Position numbers and translations under genes: made by a program. Shown here one piece after another: positions 16,669 through 24,665 of a stretch of DNA of 64,000 nucleotides. The notes under the pieces were generated by a model. It did not search any database and was not told where the DNA came from. It saw only the letters and a program-made list of their open reading frames with translations. Origin of the DNA: Poriferisocius sp965200775 (GTDB taxonomy: Bacteria; Actinomycetota; Acidimicrobiia; Acidimicrobiales; Bin134); contig OZ241383.1 of assembly GCA_965200775.1 (NCBI GenBank), positions 2,914,001-2,978,000 of the forward strand, in the 5' to 3' direction. Numbering within the stretch: the stretch's first letter is position 1; each line of letters starts with the position of its first letter.

Positions 16669-18078
16669 ATGTCGCAACCCACCACTCTGGGAGAGCTGAG
16701 AGCTGCCGGTTGGCAGTCGGTCTCGGTCAAACACGAGATCAGGCGCAACGCCATCCGGCGAATCCGAGCAGGCGAAGACCTTTTCCCCGGCATCTGGGGC
16801 TACGAGGACAGCGTGATCCCACAGATGGAAACCGCTCTTCTGGCAGGTCACGACGTGATTTTCCTCGGAGAGCGAGGTCAGGCCAAGACCAGGATGATCC
16901 GGCTGGTGCTCGACCTGCTCGACGAATGGATGCCCATGGTGGCCGGTTCAGAGGTGAACGACGACCCGTACAACCCCGTGTCCAAGCACGCCCGAGAGCT
17001 GATCGCCGCCGAGGGCGACGACACCCCACTGGCCTGGGTCCACCGCAGCGAGCGCTACGGGGAGAAGCTGGCCACCCCAGACACCTCGATTGCCGACCTC
17101 ATCGGCGAGGTGGATCCCATCAAGGTGGCCGAGGGTCGTTACCTGTCCGATGAGCTCACCATCCACTATGGCCTCGTCCCCCGCACCAACCGGGGAGTGT
17201 TCGCCATCAACGAGCTGCCCGATCTGGCCGAGCGCATCCAGGTGGGGCTGCTCAACGTGCTGGAGGAACGGGACGTGCAGATCAGGGGGCACAAGATTCG
17301 CTTGCCCCTCGACATCTTGCTGTTCGCTTCGGCCAACCCCGAGGACTACACCAACAGGGGCCGCATCATCACCCCGTTGAAGGACCGCTTCGGGGCCCAG
17401 ATCCGCACCCATTACCCCACCGACGTGGACATCGAGATGGAAATCACCGAGCAGGAAGCGGTTGTTCCCGATGCCGATATCCCGATCACCATGCCTGATT
17501 TCATGGCCGAGGTGCTGGTGCATCTCAGCCATACGGCCCGCCGGAGCCCCCACATCAACCAGCGTTCCGGGGTGTCGGTGCGCCTAACGGTGTCGAACTA
17601 CGAGACGTTGTCCGCTGCCGCCGTCCGCCGGGCCCTGCGCACCGGTGAGGCCACCGCCGTGCCCAGGGTGACCGACCTTGAAGCGCTTTCCCCCTCGACC
17701 ATGGGCAAGATCGAGATCGAGACCATCGACGACAACCGGGATGGGGAGACTCTGGAGAGTCTTCGCAAGGAAGCCGTGCGGCAGGCCTTCAAGGAAGCGG
17801 TGGACACCGAGGTGCAGCAGCAAGTGATCGAGGCTTTCGACGAGGGGCGGGTGGTGAACGCCGGGGACGACATCTCCTCGGCCGATTACGCCGGCCTCAT
17901 CCACGAGGTGCCGGCGTTTGCCGGGGCCCTTGGGGCGCTGGGCTACGAAGCCGGTGATCTGGAGGATCCGGCCCTGGTGGCCAGCGGCATCGAGTTCGTG
18001 CTGGAGGGTCTGCACCTTTCCAAACGTCTGAACAAGGAGTCGGTTGCCGGCGCCTCCATCTACCGGGGCCGCACCTGA
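16669..18078 (+). CDS. AAA+ ATPase of the MoxR / magnesium-chelatase ChlI type
   Basis: A 469-residue AAA+ protein. Walker A is the variant FLGERGQAKTR near residues 63-73. The sensor and Walker B region is NRGVFAINELPDLAERIQVGLLN split around residues 180-200, then ILLFASANPEDYTNRG. The C-terminal half (residues 290-465) is helical. Such ATPases act with a von Willebrand factor A partner to remodel or insert cofactors into target proteins, but no VWA gene is adjacent here. ATG 16669 follows an A/T-rich leader without a strong Shine-Dalgarno site. The exact target cannot be told from the sequence. Confidence 0.8.
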   Translation: MSQPTTLGELRAAGWQSVSVKHEIRRNAIRRIRAGEDLFPGIWGYEDSVIPQMETALLAGHDVIFLGERGQAKTRMIRLVLDLLDEWMPMVAGSEVNDDPYNPVSKHARELIAAEGDDTPLAWVHRSERYGEKLATPDTSIADLIGEVDPIKVAEGRYLSDELTIHYGLVPRTNRGVFAINELPDLAERIQVGLLNVLEERDVQIRGHKIRLPLDILLFASANPEDYTNRGRIITPLKDRFGAQIRTHYPTDVDIEMEITEQEAVVPDADIPITMPDFMAEVLVHLSHTARRSPHINQRSGVSVRLTVSNYETLSAAAVRRALRTGEATAVPRVTDLEALSPSTMGKIEIETIDDNRDGETLESLRKEAVRQAFKEAVDTEVQQQVIEAFDEGRVVNAGDDISSADYAGLIHEVPAFAGALGALGYEAGDLEDPALVASGIEFVLEGLHLSKRLNKESVAGASIYRGRT

Positions 18079-18175
18079 TTTACCCCCCTTGGTGCTCACA
18101 CTGGCTTTCGCCTACACCTGATTTACCCTCTCCAGGCGCTTACCCAGGCCTTCGCCCGCACCTGATTCATGCTGG
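18072..18175. repeat. Degenerate tandem repeat of about 44 bp at the end of the AAA+ gene
   Basis: The block cacctgatttaccc, which contains the last codons and stop of the AAA+ gene, recurs at 18072, 18115 and (as cacctgattcat) 18159. The intervening bases are partly similar (tggctttcgccta versus caggccttcgcccg). This looks like an old triplication of the gene end. Nothing else is visible between 18079 and the pseudogene starting at 18284. Confidence 0.55.
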
Positions 18176-18283
18176 AGGCAGCAGCCATAGTGACGGGTCG
18201 GCTAGGTTGATCGAGTACGGCTATCGTCCGTTTCGAGTGAGCCCATTGGGGACAGATCCCAGTTGAGCAGTGGAGGTGTAACC

Positions 18284-20623
18284 ATGTAGGTTACGCAGGT
18301 GTTTTGTGCGGTAGGAGCCCGAAGGAGCAGTGCCTTCCGTGTCCTGGCGGTGGCAGCTGCGACGATGCTGCTGTCTGTGCTTCTGGCTGTGTCGTCGACG
18401 GCACCGGCGTCGGCGGCTCCACCGTCGAACCTCACCAACGTCACCGCGACCACCTCGACGAACGCAGGGCAGATCAACGTCTCCTGGGGTGGGGGCAACG
18501 GTGCCAACTACTACCACGTCTCCTATCGAGCGGCTGGAGGTTCGGGGTGGACCCCGTCCTACGACCATGTGACGGTAACCAGCTATGTCCTTGGTGCCCT
18601 CACGCCGGGTTCGTCCTACGACATCCGGGTCGCCGCCTCCAACAGTGATGGCCACAAGTACGGGTATGTCAACAACGTGGCTGCCGGGGGCTCGGCCGGC
18701 GACAAGATTGTCCTCACCATGCCGTTGTTCAAGGTAATGCCCGGGTATGCCTCGGCAACCTTGAGTTGGCAAGGGGTGGACGAAGCCCATGGGTACAAGA
18801 TCCGCTGGCGCACCGCCTCCCCTGCCGGCTCCTGGACCACGGTGGATGTTGCGTCCAACACCAACGGTTATCACACCTTCACCGGCTTGACTTCAGGTAC
18901 CACCACCGTGACCAACATCGAGTTCCAGATGATGTCCAAGGCCTACATTCCAGTGCAGAACCCCAAAACCCTCGACGTTCCCCCGCCACCTCCGACCGAG
19001 GTCGATTCCGGTTGGAGCGCCGGGCTGACTGCGTCGATCAACAAGAAATCCGACATTGATGCGTTCATCAATGACACCTTGAAGGTGGAAGTTACCCCAA
19101 TATACGTGCTACCCGATGGAAGCTACTGGGGTGGCTGGATCAAAGTTAGGTGGGAGACTCCTCCTTGACAAGACTTAGGGCATAGTTCGTCGGCTATCAA
19201 CATCAAGTACACCGGGCCACCTGACAATGATACGTTCAAGGTCGGATTGCGGTACCTGAAGCCGTTCTTCTATCCCGGCCATACAAGGGTTGTCCTAAAG
19301 AGAGATCAGCTCCCGCTTTTGGAGCCCAATTTCCAGTATGAGACAACGATTACCATAAATCTGGGAAGTACCCATACCGCCACCGCGTCATTCAACTTCA
19401 CCTTCCCAGGTATCAACTACGACCCAAACACAGGGCAGGAAATCGACACCAAGATGTCAGACCGCTGCGATAGCTGGCCGCTGGCAAGCCCCTCACCTGC
19501 CGCCGATTGCCCCGAAACCTACATGGGCACGTATGACCAGACGCTGGGCAACGGCGACACCATGACCCTGGACATGGGCGACTACTTCGACGACTACGGT
19601 CTGACCTACCAGGCGTTGGTAACCACCACCGATGCCGAGGGTGAAGAGCAGACCAGTTAACTGGACTCGGTCGACTCCGACAAGCTCAGCGGTTCCTTCA
19701 GCGGTGACACGCTCTCGCTGACGGGTGCCGCCACTGCCGCCGAGACCGTCACGGTTGATGTTTTTGCCACAGACAGCGTGGATGCCACCGATGTGGAGGC
19801 CTTCCACTTTGATCTTCAGCTCAAGGCGGCCGAAGAAGATCCCGAGCCCACGCCCACGCCGGAGCCAACCCCGGACCCGACTCCTGAGCCGACCCCCGAT
19901 CCCAATCCGGTGACGCTGATCGAGGAGTTCGACGATCTGTCAATGTCCGGGGGGGGGGAGACCCATGACCTGGATATGGACGATCATTTCAGCGGTGACG
20001 ATCTCAGCTTCGAAGTGGACGTGACCACCACCAATCAGCGGACGGGCAAGCAAAAGACCGGCCAGCTCAACGAGATTGCCCGCAACAAGGTGACCGGAGA
20101 GTAGGATGGGAGCGTGCTCACCCTCACAGCGGTGACGGCCATTCCTCAGGACCTGACGCTGAAGATCACCGCCACCGGAGCGGGCAACGCCTCGGTAAGC
20201 GACGCCTTCACGTTCTCGTTGACGGAACCGGCCCCGCCTGCTGATCCCCCGCCCGCAGATCCGCCACCGGCAGACCCGCCACCGGCAGACCCGGATCCCA
20301 ATCCGGTGACGCTGATCGAGGAGTTCGACGATCTGTCAATGTCCGGGGGGGAGACCCATGACCTGGATATGGACGATCATTTCAGCGGTGACGATCTCAG
20401 CTTCGAGGTGGAGGTAACCACCACCAATCAGCGGACGGGCAAGCAAAAGACCGGCCAGCTCAACGAGGTTGCCCGTAACAAGGTGACCGGAGAGTGGGAT
20501 GGGAGCGCGCTTACCCTCACAGCGGGCACGGCCATTCCTCAGGACCTGACGCTGAAGATCACCGCCACGGATGCCGACGGCAACGAGGCCGAAGACGAGT
20601 TCACATTCTCTCCCACTAGCTGA
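18284..20623 (+). pseudogene. Large secreted fibronectin/cadherin-like surface protein with four in-frame stops
   Basis: One reading frame of 780 codons runs from ATG 18284 (behind a good ggaggtg site) to a stop at 20621-20623 with no frameshift. It is cut by TAG 18287-18289 (codon 2), TGA 19166-19168, TAA 19658-19660 and TAG 20102-20104. It encodes a signal peptide (VLAVAAATMLLSVLLAV), fibronectin-III-like domains (INVSWGGGNGANYYHVSYRA), a Pro/Thr linker near 19850-19905, and three copies of a module of about 95 residues with DLDMDDHFSGDDLSFEVEVT and KTGQLNEIARNKVTGE. In the last copy the codon at the TAG 20102 position is TGG (20495-20497), so that stop is a Trp codon changed to amber. A shorter product from GTG 18299 is conceivable. 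Confidence 0.8.
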
Positions 20624-20654
20624 CAACCCGCGCCGACTTATCGACACTCGAAGG

Positions 20655-21872
20655 GTGGCTGGTGGTAGTGAGCCTTCATCCGATGCTTCGTTCGGTTGGG
20701 GTTGGACCGCCGATTCGGTGGCGTTGGAGGGGGTCGCTCCGGCGGCCGATTGGTCGGTGTGGGAGCGAAACGGGAGGGTTCCCCGGTCGGGCGAGGGGTG
20801 CGGCTTCGGGATCGACTTCCGGGGCGACCTTGAGATGTTGGCCGGGTGGGGGTTCACCACCTGCCGGCTTCCGGTGGAGTGGGCCCGGATTGAGCCCGAG
20901 CCCGGCAAGCTGGACCACGATGCGATCGACCGCTACCTCGATATTCTGGCAGCGGCCCGCGACGCCGGGCTGCAAACCTGGCTAGTTCTCCAGAACACCA
21001 CCCTGCCGGGGTGGTTCGCCGATGATAAGGGCGGCTGGGGGAACCGCCGAGGTAGGACACTGTGGTGGGCCCGCTGGGTGGACCGGTGCGGCGAGTGGTT
21101 CTCCGACCGGATAGCCGGCTGGGTCCCGATCGAAGACCCGGTGGGCTGGGCGGTGCGAAGCCGCATCTTGGGGCGGCGCCCGCCGGGTCGCCAGGATGTA
21201 GCAGCCGGGGTCGAGGCCGCCCAACACGGCTTGGAGGCCATGTTCGAGGCCTGCCGATTGCTCCGCAGCGGAGGGCTGCCGGTTATGGGGGTGTTCGGGC
21301 TGCACACGGTGTTCGCCGCCGACCGGCGGGCCGACACCCTTGGATGGCAGCAGTGGTGGGACCGCCTGCTGTGGTCGAGCTGGATCGACGCGCTGTGTGT
21401 CGGGGAGATCACCGTTCCCGACCGCCCGGTGGTGTCACGAGAAGAGTTTCGTGACGCAGTGGACACAGTCGGTGTGTGTTTCGACGCCCCGGTCTCGGTG
21501 GACCGTCACGGTCGGCTGGGCCCGTACCCGGCGACCGGCCGGCGCGATGACTCCGGACTGGCCCCCGAGCCCGAGGAGTTGGGCCGGGCGTTGGCTCGCC
21601 TGGCCGACATACTGGGCGACCGACCCCTGGCGGTGGCCGGCAACGGAGTGTCCACCACCGACGAGACGTGGCGAGACCAGCTCCTGGCCCGGACACTCGA
21701 TCAGGTGGAAGCAGCCCGATCTGATGGGATCAACGTAAACGGTTTCTTCGTTGACACCGCGGTGGACAGCTACCACTGGAACTGGGGCAGGACAACCGCC
21801 CGGGGCCTGTTCGACCCCGACCGCAACCCCAAGGACGCCGCTCACACCCTCTATCGGCGAATACGAGGTTGA
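20655..21872 (+). CDS. GH1-like TIM-barrel protein lacking catalytic glutamates
   Basis: From GTG 20655 this gives 405 residues with glycoside hydrolase family 1 order: FGWGWTADSVALEG at the N-terminus, DLEMLAGWGFTTCRLPVEW then ARIEPEPG, LPGWFADDKGGWGNR, and GINVNGFFVDTAVDSYHWNWG near the end. In active GH1 enzymes the acid/base lies in NEP and the nucleophile in TENG. Here these read EDP (Asp161) and AGNG (Gly329), and the usual His-Trp of the sugar-binding strand is Asn-Thr-Thr. It therefore looks like a non-hydrolytic relative. The frame is open to 20571 but that part overlaps the preceding pseudogene. No transport genes accompany it. Confidence 0.7.
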   Translation: MAGGSEPSSDASFGWGWTADSVALEGVAPAADWSVWERNGRVPRSGEGCGFGIDFRGDLEMLAGWGFTTCRLPVEWARIEPEPGKLDHDAIDRYLDILAAARDAGLQTWLVLQNTTLPGWFADDKGGWGNRRGRTLWWARWVDRCGEWFSDRIAGWVPIEDPVGWAVRSRILGRRPPGRQDVAAGVEAAQHGLEAMFEACRLLRSGGLPVMGVFGLHTVFAADRRADTLGWQQWWDRLLWSSWIDALCVGEITVPDRPVVSREEFRDAVDTVGVCFDAPVSVDRHGRLGPYPATGRRDDSGLAPEPEELGRALARLADILGDRPLAVAGNGVSTTDETWRDQLLARTLDQVEAARSDGINVNGFFVDTAVDSYHWNWGRTTARGLFDPDRNPKDAAHTLYRRIRG

Positions 21873-21961
21873 CCAGGATGGTGACCCAATCGGAGGCGCT
21901 GCCACCCCGGATTGCGTCGTGAGGACCCTGTCATGGACCGCTGTTGTCGGCTAATGGGTTC

Positions 21962-22003
21962 TCAGCTTGTGAGGCTGAAGGTGAACTCGTCGCCGGCGGT
22001 GCT
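21962..22003 (-). pseudogene. Relic of the shared C-terminal surface-protein module
   Basis: Read on the minus strand this stretch encodes TAGDEFTFSLTS then TGA. It matches the end of the module found at 24666-24965 (TASDEFTFTLNN) and at the end of the 18284-20623 pseudogene. About 42 bases remain, with no upstream coding. It marks a third locus of this module family, almost fully deleted. The rest of 21873-22037 contains nothing else I can support apart from the leader of the antitoxin gene. Confidence 0.5.
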
Positions 22004-22037
22004 ATATTGCAGCAACGTTTCTACATCTGGGAGAGGG

Positions 22038-22298
22038 ATGATGGCTGCCACGAAGCTCACCAGCCGAGATTTCAACCGAGACACCGGTGGTGCGAAGAGG
22101 GCTGCCATGGACGGGCCGGTCTACATCACCGACCGCGGCCAACCCTCCCATGTGCTACTCACCTTTGCCGACTACCAGCGCCTCGCCGGGAACCAGGCGA
22201 GCATCATCGAACTGATGTCGGAACCTCTCGGAGTTGAAGACACCGAGTTCCACGTGCCGGTCGCCACTGACGCCGCTCAACCCGCTGCCTTGGATTGA
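22038..22298 (+). CDS. Phd/YefM-type antitoxin
   Basis: An 86-residue protein with TKLTSRDFNRDTGGAKRAA followed by GPVYITDRGQPSHVLLTFADY, the usual Phd/YefM layout: an N-terminal DNA-binding half and a C-terminal toxin-neutralising tail. Start is the tandem ATGATG at 22038 behind gggagaggg. Its stop overlaps the start of the PIN toxin (TGATG at 22296-22300), which supports a co-translated type II toxin-antitoxin pair and expected self-repression. Confidence 0.88.
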   Translation: MMAATKLTSRDFNRDTGGAKRAAMDGPVYITDRGQPSHVLLTFADYQRLAGNQASIIELMSEPLGVEDTEFHVPVATDAAQPAALD

Positions 22299-22717
22299 TG
22301 TTCCTCCTCGACACCAATGTCGTATCCGAACTTCGCAAGGCCCATGCCGGCAGGGCAAACCCCGGTGTAGTCGACTGGGCCGGGTCCGTTCACGCAACCC
22401 TCATGTTCATGTCGGTGGTCTCGCTTCACGAGCTTGAACACGGCGTCCTTCTCGCCGAGCGCCGCGACCTCACTCAGGGTGCAATCCTGCGCACCTGGCT
22501 CGACAGCAGCGTCACCACTGCCTTTCGGGATCGGTTCCTACCGGTCACGAGCGCTGTGGCCCGGGAGGCGGCCGCCCTGCACATCCCCGACCCTGCCCCG
22601 TTCCGAGATGCGCTGATTGCCGCAACAGCCCTGCACCACGACATGGCCGTGGTCACCCGAAACGTCAGAGACTTTGAACGGTTCGCAGGACTCGAAGTCC
22701 ATAACCCCTGGAGCTGA
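22298..22717 (+). CDS. vapC: PIN-domain toxin (VapC family)
   Basis: A 139-residue probable ribonuclease. Acidic metal-binding residues of the PIN fold are present: LLDTNVVSELRK (first Asp), SVVSLHELEHGV (Glu), PFRDALIAATALHH (Asp) and TRNVRDFERF (last Asp/Asn pair). It begins with ATG 22298, overlapping the antitoxin stop by one base. VapC toxins cleave tRNA or rRNA when released from the antitoxin. The pair appears intact although neighbouring genes on both sides are decayed. Confidence 0.9.
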   Translation: MFLLDTNVVSELRKAHAGRANPGVVDWAGSVHATLMFMSVVSLHELEHGVLLAERRDLTQGAILRTWLDSSVTTAFRDRFLPVTSAVAREAAALHIPDPAPFRDALIAATALHHDMAVVTRNVRDFERFAGLEVHNPWS

Positions 22718-22753
22718 TCGCCCGCAAGCGATGAATTCCCATCCGCTATCGCT

Positions 22754-22979
22754 GTGGCCCGATTGGAACCATTTGTGGCTACAATCAAGCCAGTGGTGCA
22801 AATTGAGTTGGAGCGGATCGAAGCTTTGGAGCTGATGGGGATGGTTCTCACCCACCTTAAGTCTGTTTAAGGAGTCGGGAGAGAAGTCTGTTAAGGAGTC
22901 GGGAGAGCTGTCACCTCGAGGCGTGGTATTGCTGACAATCCGGGACAAGCTCGCCGCAACCCTGAGGGAGGATCCATGA
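22754..22979 (+). pseudogene. Small gene inactivated by a 25-bp tandem duplication
   Basis: From GTG 22754 a frame encodes a helical segment with VVQIELERIEALELMGMVL then THLKSV and a TAA. Removing one copy of the tandem repeat at 22859-22883 / 22884-22907 restores the frame as KSVKESGELSPRGVVLLTIRD and on to a TGA at 22977-22979 that overlaps the ATG of the next gene. The ATGA-type overlap supports an original two-gene operon. The product would be about 66 residues. I do not recognise the family; size and partner suggest an antitoxin or regulator. Confidence 0.5.
22859..22907. repeat. 25/24-bp tandem duplication
   Basis: Two adjacent copies of a block starting aagtctgtt and ending gtcgggagag, at 22859-22883 and 22884-22907, differing by a single extra T in the first copy. 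The duplication breaks the small reading frame that crosses it. Confidence 0.85.
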
Positions 22980-23233
22980 GCTATTCCGCGGCAGAGGTGA
23001 TGGCGGCAAATGCAGCCATCGAGAAGTTTCGGGGCGGTACCGATGGCGAAATAGGCGCAGCCCTTGCTGTGGTCGGGCTCAGCGCTGAGCGGGCCGGCAA
23101 GGAGGTGGCGATCCGCGACGACATGATCCGGGTTGCCCACCGTGCCGGTGCCTCGCTGCGCCAGATTGCCTCAGCGGCGGGCCTGGGCCGCAAGACGGTG
23201 ACCGCCATCGTCGAGGCCGGCGACGCCTCTTGA
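22976..23233 (+). CDS. Small helix-turn-helix-like protein
   Basis: An 85-residue protein beginning at ATG 22976 behind a good gagggagg site. The C-terminal half (RDDMIRVAHRAGASLRQIASAAGL then GRKTVTAIVEAG) reads as a helix-turn-helix of the kind seen in small actinobacterial regulators or antitoxins, with a serine-rich recognition turn. The N-terminal half is an amphipathic helix likely to dimerise. Its start overlaps the stop of the broken gene upstream. DNA binding is inferred from the pattern only. Confidence 0.6.
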   Translation: MSYSAAEVMAANAAIEKFRGGTDGEIGAALAVVGLSAERAGKEVAIRDDMIRVAHRAGASLRQIASAAGLGRKTVTAIVEAGDAS

Positions 23234-23239
23234 TCCAAG

Positions 23240-24470
23240 ACATGGGTTGACCCAAGACATGGCTGGAATCCGGCTATGGGGGGTTGAGTTGGTAGGTGCT
23301 GTTGGGGTGTTGGGTGGTTGTGTTTGTGGGTTTTGTTGTGGCAGGTGGGGCACAGGAGTATGAGGTTCGAGATGTCGGTGGGTTCGCTGTGTTCTCACTA
23401 TTGGTTGTGGTGGGTGTGGCAGGTGGTGGCTTTGTGTCCGCAGCCGGTGCAGTGTTTGTCTTGGGCGTATAAGGCGAGTTTTTGGGCTTGGGTGGCTGTT
23501 CTTTGTTTGGTGCTGAGGTAGAGGGGTTGGTCGTCGGTGTCGAAGATGGTGGGTAGCGCTGCGGCGTCGCAGGCGATGCGCTGCAGGGTGTTGGTGTCGA
23601 TGGGGGTGCCGTCGATCAGTCCTGCGTTTGGGGTCGGTTGGTGATGGCGTCGTAGTGGGCGGTGACGATCAGCGTGGTCGCCTGCGCTACGGGCTCGTTG
23701 CTGGGAGGTTCAGACTTTCCGGGTTTGGCGGGTTTTTGGGTGATCAACGTTACGAGGGCGTCGGTGGTGCGTTGGTGGTGGGTGCGGTCGTTTCTGGTTT
23801 TGGTGTCTTCTCGGAACATGCGATCGCCCAAGTCGTCGAGGGTGGTTTTGACTCGCTCCCCGGCGACACGGTCCAGCTCCGCGTGTAGCACGATCATGTC
23901 GTTGTCGCTGTCGAGCACTGATGCGCGGCGACGCTGGCGTTGTTGTTCGTGGCGGCTGAGACCATCGGCTGTGGCTCGTTGTTCTTCGAGGCGGGCGACG
24001 GTTTTTTTGAACTGGTCTAGGTCCTCTGTGATCGCCAAACCGATGAGCTCAAGTTCTTGGTCTTCGTCCATTGGGGCTCTTTGGTGGGATTCGCCGACTA
24101 CTTGGGCGTGGTCGATGGTGTTCCACCCGTCCTTTGAAGCCTCCAGCGTGTAGGGCAGGTCTTTGAGGATTGACGCGGTTTTGGCTTGACGGCGGGCCTT
24201 GTGACGGCCCACCCCGAACTGCCGGCACAACTCCGCAACGGCGTCTTCGCCTTCGAGGTCGCCTAATCGGCCCAACAACACTGTGAGCAAACCGTCGAGC
24301 TTTCGACGAGTCGAGTCGACTTGCAAGATCAGCTTGGCTACCTCTGCTGAATCCAACTCCATCGGATCAACATCAACCAGCCCGCCCAACCCAGCATCCG
24401 CCGGAGCAACGTCATGCGGCTCAGCGGTCTGAGGTTCGGTGTTGTCCCTGGTGAGGAGCCCTAAATCCAT
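23240..24470 (-). pseudogene. DUF222/13E12-type HNH endonuclease, frameshifted and with two stops
   Basis: The N-terminal 285 residues are intact from ATG 24470 and match the DUF222 region of 13E12-repeat proteins (helical, with LCRQFGVGRHKARRQAKTA). The frame ends at 23616 in TQD and a stop. In a neighbouring frame the sequence continues IDTNTLQRIACDAAALP, LALYAQDKHCTGCG, then the HNH field CHTHHNQ. Next come TAG (23398-23400) and TGA (23395-23397) where this family usually has two tryptophans, then EHSEPTDISNLILLCPTCHN. So one frameshift near 23620-23635 and two G-to-A nonsense changes have killed it. These genes are common in Actinobacteria, sometimes in self-splicing or mobile contexts. 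Confidence 0.75.
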
Positions 24471-24665
24471 GCCATGTAGTCTACCGACCCCAGTAACAAT
24501 ATCAACCGAAAAAACTGGCAATTCCAGACAAACACTAGACAATACCTAGAACTTTGGATATTCACTGCAATAACCGGAACAACCAGGTGAAGCAGCTACC
24601 GAAGGGCGAGGACGCGCCTACCCACAGCCCCCGGACTGTTTGTTGGCGAAGCTGGCAGGGCGGGT

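Noticed and set aside
18287..20104. Possible recoding of stop codons as sense (alternative genetic code or amber suppression)
   Set aside because: All three stop codons also end intact, well-defined genes in this window (icd TAG, mdh TGA, aldolase-SDR TAA), and the interrupted frames use all three stops in pseudogene settings that also contain frameshifts and deletions.
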